From: Actinomycetota bacterium
Lineage (GTDB): Bacteria > Actinomycetota > Humimicrobiia > Humimicrobiales > Humimicrobiaceae
Direction: 5' to 3'
Length of the DNA stretch: 9,421 bases
NCBI GenBank assembly: GCA_003567835.1
Contig: PWYO01000234.1
Span: forward strand, 1-9,421
In this document: positions 1-5,978 of the stretch, in pieces
Layout: every line of letters starts with the position of its first letter
Numbering within the stretch: position 1 is the stretch's first letter
Program-made: the position numbers and the translations under genes
The notes under the pieces: model-generated
Told to the model about the DNA's origin: nothing
Database searches by the model: none
Seen by the model: only the letters and a program-made list of their open reading frames with translations

Positions 1-357
1 AACCGGCTTCACAGCGGCTATTTCTGTATCATCAGCAATATCCGGTCCTACGGCAATCCCATGGCCAAAATTACCCCCCATGCGTCTGTGCGCGACGGCC
101 TGCTTGATGTCTGTATATTCAAAAAATACAGCAAATTTATTTTCCTTAAAAACATTATGGGCATCTTTACCACCCGCCATATCAACTATAAAGATATCGC
201 CTATTTTCAAACTTGCAATAAAGTGCATATTTATGCAGACAAAAATGCCGTTGTTACCCAAAAGAACCTGGGTGTACAGCTTGATGGAGATGTGTTGAGC
301 CGGTTGCCTTTATCTGTAAAATGTGCCCGAAAGGCACTGCATATATTTTTGCCCTGA
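1..357 (+). CDS. Diacylglycerol kinase / YegS-BmrU family lipid kinase, C-terminal part
   Basis: The reading frame is open from base 1 to a TGA at 355-357, giving 118 visible codons; the 5' part lies outside the window, and the ATG at 61 is internal. Visible residues match the C-terminal half of the lipid kinase family (YegS, BmrU, DgkB): an N-x3-YG strand near visible residues 13-18, ITPHAS then DGLLDV at 24-37, and a QLDGD turn followed by the closing beta strands ending in HIFLP. In this family the DG-L-D motif and the late DGE/DGD turn belong to the substrate- and metal-binding region. Members phosphorylate diacylglycerol or related lipids with ATP on the inner face of the membrane. The exact substrate cannot be told from this half. 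The glycerate kinase gene follows after 10 bases, so the two are probably co-transcribed. No frameshift is seen. Confidence 0.85.
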   Translation, partial: NRLHSGYFCIISNIRSYGNPMAKITPHASVRDGLLDVCIFKKYSKFIFLKNIMGIFTTRHINYKDIAYFQTCNKVHIYADKNAVVTQKNLGVQLDGDVLSRLPLSVKCARKALHIFLP

Positions 358-367
358 AAGGATGGCC

Positions 368-1513
368 ATGAAAATATTAATTGCCTGTGACAAATATAAA
401 GGGAGTCTGTCCGCCGTAGACGTTTGCAGTACTATAGAAGAGGCTGTAAAAAATGTTGACCAAGCTATTGAAACCGTAAACAGCCCCATGGCTGACGGCG
501 GTGAAGGCACAGTGGAAACCCTGGTTGAAAGCCAGAAAGGAACATATGTCAAGACCATGGTCAAAGGCCCCCTGGGCGAAGAGGTAGAAGCCTGTTTTGG
601 CATCATCGGCCAACATACCGCGGTCATTGAGATGGCCCAGGCATCCGGTATGTGGCGGGTGCCCAAAGAAAAACTGAATCCCCTCAACGCCACCACTTTT
701 GGCACCGGCCAATTAATCGCTGAAGCCCTGGACAGGGGCTGCAAAAAATTTATTGTGGGCATTGGCGGAAGCGCTACCACCGACGGCGGTATGGGCATGG
801 CTCAAGCGCTGGGGGTCAGGTTTTATGACCGCCGGGGAAATGCATTGGGCCTGGGAGGAAAGCAGTTAAACAAAGTGGCAGATATCGATATGCAAAACCT
901 GCATCCAAAAGCCAAGCAGGCTGAATTTGATATTGCCTGTGATGTGGACAATCCTCTGACCGGAAAGCGGGGCGCTGCCTATGTTTTCAGTCCTCAAAAA
1001 GGGGCGGATGCACGGATGGTTGAACAATTGGACCAGGGCCTTGGGAATTTTGCCAAGGTGATCTTCGGTAAGCTGGATATGGATGTAGACACCATGAAAG
1101 GGGCAGGGGCTGCCGGGGGCCTGGGGGCAGGGCTGGCTGCTTTCTTGGGCGCCAAGCTCAGGCCGGGCACCGATATCATCATCGAGGCCACCAGGCTTGA
1201 CCGGAAAATGGAAGGCTGCAGTCTGGTCATCACCGGAGAAGGGGCTATGGACAGACAAACATTTTACGGAAAAAGTTCTTACGGTGTAGCCAAACTGGCA
1301 AAAAAAAGGGCAATTCCGGTGATCACCATCAATGGGTCTTTGTTTTTTAACCGAAAAGAGGTGGAGGCGCCATATGCGGATTTGTTCTGCGGTAATTTTT
1401 CCATCATCAACCGGCCTATGGATCTTGGAAAAGCTATGATGGAAAGCAAAGAACTGCTATGGGAGACGGCCCAGGAGATTATTATTTTTTATGTAAGGAT
1501 TTCAAAAAAATAA
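368..1513 (+). CDS. garK: Glycerate kinase (glycerate 2-kinase, GarK/GlxK family)
   Basis: This 381-residue cytoplasmic enzyme belongs to the GarK/GlxK family (PF02595), which uses ATP to phosphorylate D-glycerate, usually to 2-phosphoglycerate that feeds lower glycolysis. Family landmarks are the N-terminal MKILIACDKYKGSLSA (usual family form IAPDSFKGSLSA), MADGGEGT at 41-48, NATTFGTGQLI at 107-117, GIGGSATTDGGMG at 131-143, CDVDNPLTG at 191-199, a glycine-rich GAGAAGGLGAGL at 245-256 and ITGEGAMDRQT at 288-298. Length matches the family norm. I chose ATG 368 because GAAAGG (356-361) lies 6 bases upstream and the protein then starts as the family does; ATG 362 and 323 would add non-family residues. 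Oddity: the usual Arg in GEGR-x-D-x-Q is Ala here (residue 292), and the usual GK-[TAV]-P is GKSS. It sits between a lipid kinase and purC, which does not point to a specific glycerate pathway. Confidence 0.94.
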   Translation: MKILIACDKYKGSLSAVDVCSTIEEAVKNVDQAIETVNSPMADGGEGTVETLVESQKGTYVKTMVKGPLGEEVEACFGIIGQHTAVIEMAQASGMWRVPKEKLNPLNATTFGTGQLIAEALDRGCKKFIVGIGGSATTDGGMGMAQALGVRFYDRRGNALGLGGKQLNKVADIDMQNLHPKAKQAEFDIACDVDNPLTGKRGAAYVFSPQKGADARMVEQLDQGLGNFAKVIFGKLDMDVDTMKGAGAAGGLGAGLAAFLGAKLRPGTDIIIEATRLDRKMEGCSLVITGEGAMDRQTFYGKSSYGVAKLAKKRAIPVITINGSLFFNRKEVEAPYADLFCGNFSIINRPMDLGKAMMESKELLWETAQEIIIFYVRISKK

Positions 1514-1556
1514 CCCAATAGAACCGGTATGGAATCAAAGAATAAGGAGGTCAAAA

Positions 1557-2450
1557 ATGCGATTAATCGGCGAGGTTGAAATTGAAGGGCTTGAAAAACT
1601 TAAAAGCGGCAAAGTAAGGGAAATGTTTTCTTACAACAATGAAATACTCATTGTTACCACTGACCGGATTTCAGCTTTTGATTATATACTGCCTACATTG
1701 ATACCGCTTAAGGGGATCATATTAAACCAGATTTCTGTTTTCTGGTTTCATTTCCTGAACAATATTATGGGGAATCACTTGCTGGAAACCGATGTGGATG
1801 CATTCCCTAAAACATTAAGGAAGCATAAAGAGATGCTCAAAGGTCGGTCGGTGCTGGTAAAGAGGGCCAAGATTTATCCCATTGAATGTGTCGTCAGGGG
1901 CTATATTACCGGATCCGGATGGGAAGAATATAAACAAAGCGGAAAAATTGGCGACTTAAAACTGCCCCGCAATCTAAAAAACTGCGACAAGCTTCCTGAG
2001 CCCATCTTTACACCGTCTACCAAAGAAGTTTCGGGCCATGATGTAGGTATTACCATCAATAAAGCGAAAAAAATCTTTGGGGCAAAAGTAATAGATGTAA
2101 TGATGGAAAAAAGTATTGAATTGTACAAACAAGCTGCAGACTATGCTTTAAAGAGGGGCATAATCATTGCAGATACCAAGTTTGAATTTGGTGCGGTAGA
2201 CAATCAAACCATACTGGTGGACGAGGTGCTCACTCCTGACTCTTCCAGGTTCTGGCCATTGGATGCATATGAGCCGGGAAGGCAGCAAAAGAGTTTCGAT
2301 AAGCAGTTTGTCAGGGATTACCTGCTGTCTACAGACTGGGACAGAAATTCAGCGCCCCCTGAGCTTCCAGAGGAAATACGCCAGAAGACTTCACAGCGGT
2401 ATATGACCGCTTATGAAAAACTAACCGGAAAGAAGTTCAGGTGGAAATGA
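1557..2450 (+). CDS. purC: Phosphoribosylaminoimidazole-succinocarboxamide synthase (SAICAR synthetase)
   Basis: PurC joins CAIR and aspartate using ATP to make SAICAR in de novo purine synthesis, in the cytoplasm. The 297-residue protein is the long form; the short E. coli type is about 237. Motifs seen in order: GKVREMF (18-24), TDRISAFD (35-42), LKGIILNQIS (51-60), VVRGYITGSGW (112-122), FTPSTK (151-156), DTKFEFG (206-212) and DEVLTPDSSRFW (222-233), which together cover the nucleotide- and substrate-binding parts. The C-terminal stretch with the EPGRQQKSFDKQF segment is typical of long PurC. ATG 1557 is preceded by a strong AAGGAGG (1544-1550) with 6 bases spacing. No other purine gene is visible, so it is separated from purE, purL and the rest. 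Its stop overlaps the start of the comB-like gene by an ATGA junction. Confidence 0.98.
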   Translation: MRLIGEVEIEGLEKLKSGKVREMFSYNNEILIVTTDRISAFDYILPTLIPLKGIILNQISVFWFHFLNNIMGNHLLETDVDAFPKTLRKHKEMLKGRSVLVKRAKIYPIECVVRGYITGSGWEEYKQSGKIGDLKLPRNLKNCDKLPEPIFTPSTKEVSGHDVGITINKAKKIFGAKVIDVMMEKSIELYKQAADYALKRGIIIADTKFEFGAVDNQTILVDEVLTPDSSRFWPLDAYEPGRQQKSFDKQFVRDYLLSTDWDRNSAPPELPEEIRQKTSQRYMTAYEKLTGKKFRWK

Positions 2451-3193
2451 TCCAAGTCGATGTCCTTTTTTCCAATAAGATTGCTCCCCAAACGCTGGGT
2501 GTAAACATCAACCAGAGCATTTGTGCGGTTATTGATGTAATCCGGGCGACTTCTACCATAGCTGCTCTCCTGGCCCAGGGCACAGCAAAAATACTGGTTG
2601 CCGGCAGCAAACAGGAGGCCTATGCCTTAAAAAAGAAAAATAGGGATTATATATTATGCGGCGAAGAAGGCGGACTTCCTCCCAGCGGCTTTGATTACGG
2701 CAATTCCCCCCTGGAAATTTCCCAGATCGGTATGGGGCAAAAGACAGTGATTTTAAACACCACCAACGGGACTGTTTCCTTTTTGAAGGTCAAAGATTCT
2801 CTGGAAGCCTATGCTTTGTCCCTGCTTAACCTCAACTACACCATTGACCGTATCTGTGAGCGGCTCAAAGGCACAGAAAACAGTCTTCTTCTTGTCTGTT
2901 CCGGGGAAGGGGGCAGGGTGGCCTACGACGATGTTTTTGTTGCTGGAATGGCCATTAAACAAATATTGGCAAGGGGCCTTAAAACCCAGTACAGCGATGC
3001 AGCAAAGATTGCCTTAAGCATGGCTTTAAGCGAGCATAACCTCTTGGGTGCGCTGGAAAAATCCACCAGCGCAAAATTGCTCCGAGGCGTAGGCCTGGGC
3101 GAGGATATTGCCTTCTGTGCAAAGGTTGACAAATACGCTATGGCCGGCCGACTGCAGCACAGGGATGGCCAGCTTCAAATCGTGCCCAGTTAA
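2447..3193 (+). CDS. comB: 2-phosphosulfolactate phosphatase (ComB family)
   Basis: ComB (PF04029) is a Mg-dependent acid phosphatase that removes phosphate from 2-phosphosulfolactate. It is the second step toward coenzyme M in methanogens, and many bacteria carry homologues of less certain role. The 248-residue protein shows the family landmarks: VIDVIRATSTI (28-38), CGEEGGLPPSGFDYGNSP (71-88), NTTNGT (104-109), CSGEGGRVAYDDVFVAG (151-167), and LGEDIAFCAKVD (217-228) near the end. I start at ATG 2447, which overlaps the purC TGA (ATGA) and suggests coupled translation; a GTG at 2441 in the same frame would add two residues. No strong Shine-Dalgarno is visible. ComA, ComC and ComDE partners are not in the window, so the true substrate is open. 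The stop overlaps that of the convergent lipoprotein gene. Confidence 0.92.
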   Translation: MIQVDVLFSNKIAPQTLGVNINQSICAVIDVIRATSTIAALLAQGTAKILVAGSKQEAYALKKKNRDYILCGEEGGLPPSGFDYGNSPLEISQIGMGQKTVILNTTNGTVSFLKVKDSLEAYALSLLNLNYTIDRICERLKGTENSLLLVCSGEGGRVAYDDVFVAGMAIKQILARGLKTQYSDAAKIALSMALSEHNLLGALEKSTSAKLLRGVGLGEDIAFCAKVDKYAMAGRLQHRDGQLQIVPS

Positions 3194-3768
3194 TTGTTGC
3201 AGGGGCCAAAATAGGCTTCGCCTTCAATCATTTCCACACCTTTGCTGGAGAACCAGAAGTGGCCTTCCAGCACTGGGTCTATCCTGATGATATAATTTCC
3301 AGTGGTATCAATATTGTTGATAAGAACCTCAACGGACACCGTTTCACCAGGGGCTACATTTTCCGGAAGCGATGACCGGGTCGGGTTATCGTAGCTCTCT
3401 TTGGCTTCCTGGATATGGTAGTAATGATATCCTATCCGAACCATGTTTTCCCCTGTGCTTATCCAGGTAAAATCTGAAGTATTGGTAATATCGATTTTGA
3501 TATAATTGTCTTGTTCTGTACAAAGATAACCGGGGATAAACCCTTCCATTTCTGCGCCTACCTGCACGGTATCATAATCAACATCCTGGTCTATAGCCTC
3601 AACGGTTTCCTCCACTCCTTCTTCATCCGGTTCAGGGATGGTCTCAACTTCTTCCTCTTCCGGACCCAGATCCACGTCGACTTTTTCAGGCTGGGCACAA
3701 GCTGAAAGGCCCAAAAGAGTAACGGAAATCACAATCGCAAACATTATGAACAACCATTTTTTGTACAT
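3190..3768 (-). CDS. Secreted acidic lipoprotein with an Ig-like C-terminal domain
   Basis: I do not recognise a named gene. The 192-residue product starts with MYKK, a hydrophobic core (about residues 6-22) and a lipobox LSAC, with lipidated Cys24, so it should be exported and anchored to the membrane. Residues 34-62 are a Glu/Asp/Pro-rich acidic linker. Residues 75-190 look like one beta-sandwich: ITNTSDFTW (94-102), RIGYHYYH (111-118), LPENVAPGETVSVEV (134-148), and GNYIIRID then EGHFWFSSKGV (157-178). This pattern resembles Ig-like/FW-type domains I associate with bacterial surface and polysaccharide-related proteins. Cys83 and Cys190 could form a disulfide bridging domain ends. ATG 3768 has GAGGT (3777-3781) 8 bases upstream on its strand. 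It runs opposite to the DUF948-tldD operon and shares its promoter region. A binding or structural role is likelier than an enzyme, because no catalytic motif is visible. Confidence 0.78.
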   Translation of the reverse strand: MYKKWLFIMFAIVISVTLLGLSACAQPEKVDVDLGPEEEEVETIPEPDEEGVEETVEAIDQDVDYDTVQVGAEMEGFIPGYLCTEQDNYIKIDITNTSDFTWISTGENMVRIGYHYYHIQEAKESYDNPTRSSLPENVAPGETVSVEVLINNIDTTGNYIIRIDPVLEGHFWFSSKGVEMIEGEAYFGPCNN

Positions 3769-3808
3769 TTGTTTCTACCTCGCCTTTATTATCTTTCAAT
3801 TCTTGTAT

Positions 3809-3837
3809 ATTATAGATTAAATTGGTTGTTTTTTGAA
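3809..3837 (-). promoter_or_regulatory. Sigma-70-type promoter for the lipoprotein gene
   Basis: Read on the - strand, TTCAAA (3837-3832) is followed after exactly 17 bases by a perfect TATAAT (3814-3809). Transcription would start near 3802, giving a leader of about 34 bases that contains the GAGGT ribosome site. This is the best promoter match in the window. The + strand partner is less clear: TTGTTT (3826-3831), 17 bases, TAAAAT (3849-3854) is possible but would place the start right at the ribosome site of the 3874 gene. Confidence 0.55.
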
Positions 3838-3842
3838 CAAAA
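3831..3842. promoter_or_regulatory. Inverted repeat at the overlapping -35 region, possible operator
   Basis: TTTTG-AA-CAAAA forms a perfect 5+5 inverted repeat, and an overlapping TTGTT (3826-3830) / AACAA (3836-3840) pair extends it. It covers the -35 element of the - strand lipoprotein promoter and lies where a + strand promoter for the 3874 operon would be, so a bound protein could affect both. The region is AT-rich and such short palindromes arise by chance, so this is only a candidate. Confidence 0.25.
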
Positions 3843-3873
3843 GATATTTAAAATATAAGATAAAAGGCATGAT

Positions 3874-4230
3874 ATGAGTTCTTTAGAAATTGTGGGCATT
3901 ATAACCATAATCTTTGTGGGCGGGGTGATTCTGGCTGCACTGATTTTACTGGTACCCATGTTGAAGCTGATTAAAAAGTTTAATAAAATCTCTGCAAAAA
4001 TTGACGGGCAAGTTGTTCCTGCAGTGGAAAGACTCAATGAAAGCACCGAAAAGCTCAATGAGCAGATTTCTTTGTTGAATGTTTCCAAAGATACCATTAC
4101 CGGACTGTTGGATGAGGTGGGAGCGATTGCAAAAGAAGCAAAAAAAATAAAAAATAGGCCGGTACACAATCTAATCGGCGCTTCATTTGATATTTTATCA
4201 ATGTTCAAAGAAAGGAAAGAGGATGAATGA
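3874..4230 (+). CDS. DUF948 / YtxG-like single-pass membrane protein
   Basis: The 118-residue protein has one N-terminal membrane helix (about residues 7-29) followed by KLIKKFNKI and a long predicted helix or coiled coil (about 38-92) with heptad-like ERLNESTEKLNEQISLLN at 52-69. It ends in a short charged tail. This is the layout of DUF948 proteins such as Bacillus YtxG, a general-stress protein of unknown mechanism usually encoded beside YtxH, as it is here. The helix probably anchors the protein with the coiled coil in the cytoplasm. ATG 3874 has AAAAGG (3862-3867) 6 bases upstream. Its last 8 bases overlap the next gene, so the two are translationally coupled. It is first in a four-gene operon with tldD and pmbA. 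Family membership is judged from layout and neighbour more than from a unique motif. Confidence 0.75.
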   Translation: MSSLEIVGIITIIFVGGVILAALILLVPMLKLIKKFNKISAKIDGQVVPAVERLNESTEKLNEQISLLNVSKDTITGLLDEVGAIAKEAKKIKNRPVHNLIGASFDILSMFKERKEDE

Positions 4231-4600
4231 CCATAATAATAACCAAAACTATGCATTAGGCATCATTATTTCTCTGTTTACGGGATTATTCGTAGGGACC
4301 ATCATAGGGATGCTGTTTGCCCCCAAAGCCGGCAAGGAACTTCGAAAAGACATCAAAGACAAGAGTGAAGAAATTGCCGACAAAGGAAAGAAAAGCGTAG
4401 ATTCCGCAGTGACCAAAACCAAAGAATTCATTGACAAAAGCGGGGAGAAGGTTTCAGATTTCAAGCAAAAAGGCGGGGAGTTTATCGATAAAGGCAAGGA
4501 GAAGGCCAAAAAAGTGGGGGATGCTTTTTCTTCCAAGGTGAATAAAGTGGTGGAAGAGGGCAAGCAGGCAGCCAAAGACGCAGAAGAAAAAATGTCTTAA
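4223..4600 (+). CDS. YtxH-like membrane protein with a charged repeat tail
   Basis: The 125-residue protein has an Asn-rich N-terminus, one membrane helix (about 11-32) and the YtxH signature LFAPKAGKELR at 31-41 (PF12732). A long Lys/Glu/Asp-rich, alanine-containing amphipathic tail runs from 42 to 125. In the tail EFIDK occurs twice, 18 residues apart (68-72 and 86-90), inside repeated K-x-GE-type units that recall LEA-like and apolipoprotein-like helices. YtxH proteins are general-stress and envelope-associated in Bacillus, and their biochemical role is not settled. I choose ATG 4223 over the frame's earlier ATG 4187: AAGGA (4212-4216) lies 6 bases upstream and the family starts just before the membrane helix. 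It overlaps the DUF948 gene by 8 bases and is followed after 4 bases by tldD. Confidence 0.82.
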   Translation: MNDHNNNQNYALGIIISLFTGLFVGTIIGMLFAPKAGKELRKDIKDKSEEIADKGKKSVDSAVTKTKEFIDKSGEKVSDFKQKGGEFIDKGKEKAKKVGDAFSSKVNKVVEEGKQAAKDAEEKMS

Positions 4601-4604
4601 TCTC

Positions 4605-5978
4605 GTGCTTGATAAAAAAAACATCAACAAGATCATTGCTGTCCTTATGGGCAGCGGCGGCAGTTTTGGTGAAATCTATATCCAGAAGAACAGCAGCAAC
4701 AGCGCCCGGCTGGAAGACGGAAAAGTGGAGAACGCCACCAGCGGCTATGATTTTGGGTGCGGCCTTAGGCTTTGGCATGGCCAGAGCACATTCTATGCAC
4801 ATATTGATTCGGTAGACCAGCAGGAGCTGATCCATGCTGCCAAGATCTTGCGTGCTGCTGTTAACGGAGACAAAAAAAAGGTCATAGAGGTTCAAGCCTG
4901 CCAGAAGAAAGCCGCCAGGTTTTCAGCGGAACCTATAGGAGCAGAAAAGAAAAAAGAGCTGCTGGTTGTCGTAGATAAGGCATGCCGGGATTATCATCCG
5001 CACATTGTCCAGGTAAGCGCAACCCTCTCTGACCAGCAGCAGGACATACAAATAGCCAATTCTGAAGGGGTTTTTTCCTGTTTTAATACCCAAAAAGTCA
5101 TACTTGCCGTCCATGCCATTGCAAAAAAAGCAGCGGAAATCCGAACCGGCTATCAATCCTATGCCAAAACTGCCGGTTATGAGATCTTTGATCAAAAAGA
5201 CCCCGCAAGTATTGCTCTCAGTGCAGCCAGGACTGCGGTCAACATGCTGGATGCCCGGGGAGCTCCTACAGGCCAGATGCCGGTGGTCATTGCCCCAGCC
5301 TTTGGAGGGGTCATCTTTCATGAAGCATGCGGCCATGGCCTTGAAGCGGATGCAGTCACCAAGGATGCCTCTGTTTTTAAAGGCAAGGTTGGCAAAAAAA
5401 TTGGTTCAGACCTGGTGACTGTCCTAGATGACGGTTCCATGCCCGGACACTGGGGTTCTTACGGTTTTGATGATGAAGGCTTTCCTCCTTCCAAGACCAT
5501 GCTCATCGACAAGGGCTACCTTTGCGGGTATTTGTCGGATCTCAAATCAGCCAGGCAGCTCAACATCAAACAGAGCGGCAATGCAAGAAGACAATCTTAC
5601 CGTTTTATACCCTATCCGAGAATGAGCAATACCTATATTGCCAATGGAGCGCAAGACCCTAAAGATATTATCGGTTCGGTTGACCGGGGCATTTATGCCA
5701 AAGAATTTGCCGGCGGCGCTGTCGATCCTGCTACCGGAGATTTTGTCTTCGGTATAAGCGAAGGCTATATGATCGAAAATGGTTGTATGGGTCCCCCCAT
5801 AAAAGGGGCTTCGCTTATCGGCAACGGGCCAGATATTTTGCAAAAAATAGAAGCGGTGGGCAATGATTTGGATTTTGCGCCTGGTTTTTGTGGAAAAAAC
5901 GGCCAATCACTGGCCAATGAAGTGGGTCAGCCTACGGTTAAGGTAAGCAAAATGACCATAGGGGGTACGGAAGTTTAA
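4605..5978 (+). CDS. tldD: TldD, metallopeptidase subunit of the TldD/TldE protease
   Basis: TldD is the catalytic subunit of the heterodimeric TldD/TldE zinc protease, known for processing microcin B17 and degrading CcdA and other unfolded peptides in the cytoplasm. The 457-residue protein has the active-site HEACGH (His239, Glu240, His244; HExxxH) within FHEACGHGLEADA, followed by SVFKGKVGKKI, VLDDGSMPG and DDEG. Further on are the PYPRMSNTYI strand (337-345), GGAVDPATGDFVFGISE (370-386) and GFCGKNGQS (427-435). By family knowledge the cysteine here is expected to be the third metal ligand. The frame starts at GTG 4605, 4 bases after ytxH, without a clear ribosome site, so coupling is likely. 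ATG 4647 is an alternative but would remove the first helix. The TAA overlaps the pmbA ATG by one base (TAATG). Confidence 0.96.
   Translation: MLDKKNINKIIAVLMGSGGSFGEIYIQKNSSNSARLEDGKVENATSGYDFGCGLRLWHGQSTFYAHIDSVDQQELIHAAKILRAAVNGDKKKVIEVQACQKKAARFSAEPIGAEKKKELLVVVDKACRDYHPHIVQVSATLSDQQQDIQIANSEGVFSCFNTQKVILAVHAIAKKAAEIRTGYQSYAKTAGYEIFDQKDPASIALSAARTAVNMLDARGAPTGQMPVVIAPAFGGVIFHEACGHGLEADAVTKDASVFKGKVGKKIGSDLVTVLDDGSMPGHWGSYGFDDEGFPPSKTMLIDKGYLCGYLSDLKSARQLNIKQSGNARRQSYRFIPYPRMSNTYIANGAQDPKDIIGSVDRGIYAKEFAGGAVDPATGDFVFGISEGYMIENGCMGPPIKGASLIGNGPDILQKIEAVGNDLDFAPGFCGKNGQSLANEVGQPTVKVSKMTIGGTEV

Noticed and set aside
310..798. 162-codon open frame on the - strand
   Set aside because: It lies inside the clear glycerate kinase gene and its translation has no family features; a shadow frame.
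866..1258. 130-codon open frame on the - strand
   Set aside because: Antisense to the glycine-rich part of glycerate kinase; composition is that of a shadow frame.
3128..3190. GGCC-rich inverted repeats as a terminator for the lipoprotein gene
   Set aside because: The arms are only four bases (TGGCC/GGCCA) with no following T-run, inside comB; not a convincing intrinsic terminator.
3810..4256. 148-codon Ser-rich hydrophobic frame on the - strand
   Set aside because: Antisense to the DUF948-like gene; Ser/Leu/Phe richness is what a Lys/Glu/Asn-rich gene gives when read backwards.
4482..4895. 137-codon open frame on the - strand over the ytxH/tldD junction
   Set aside because: Both + strand genes here have clear family motifs; this frame has none.
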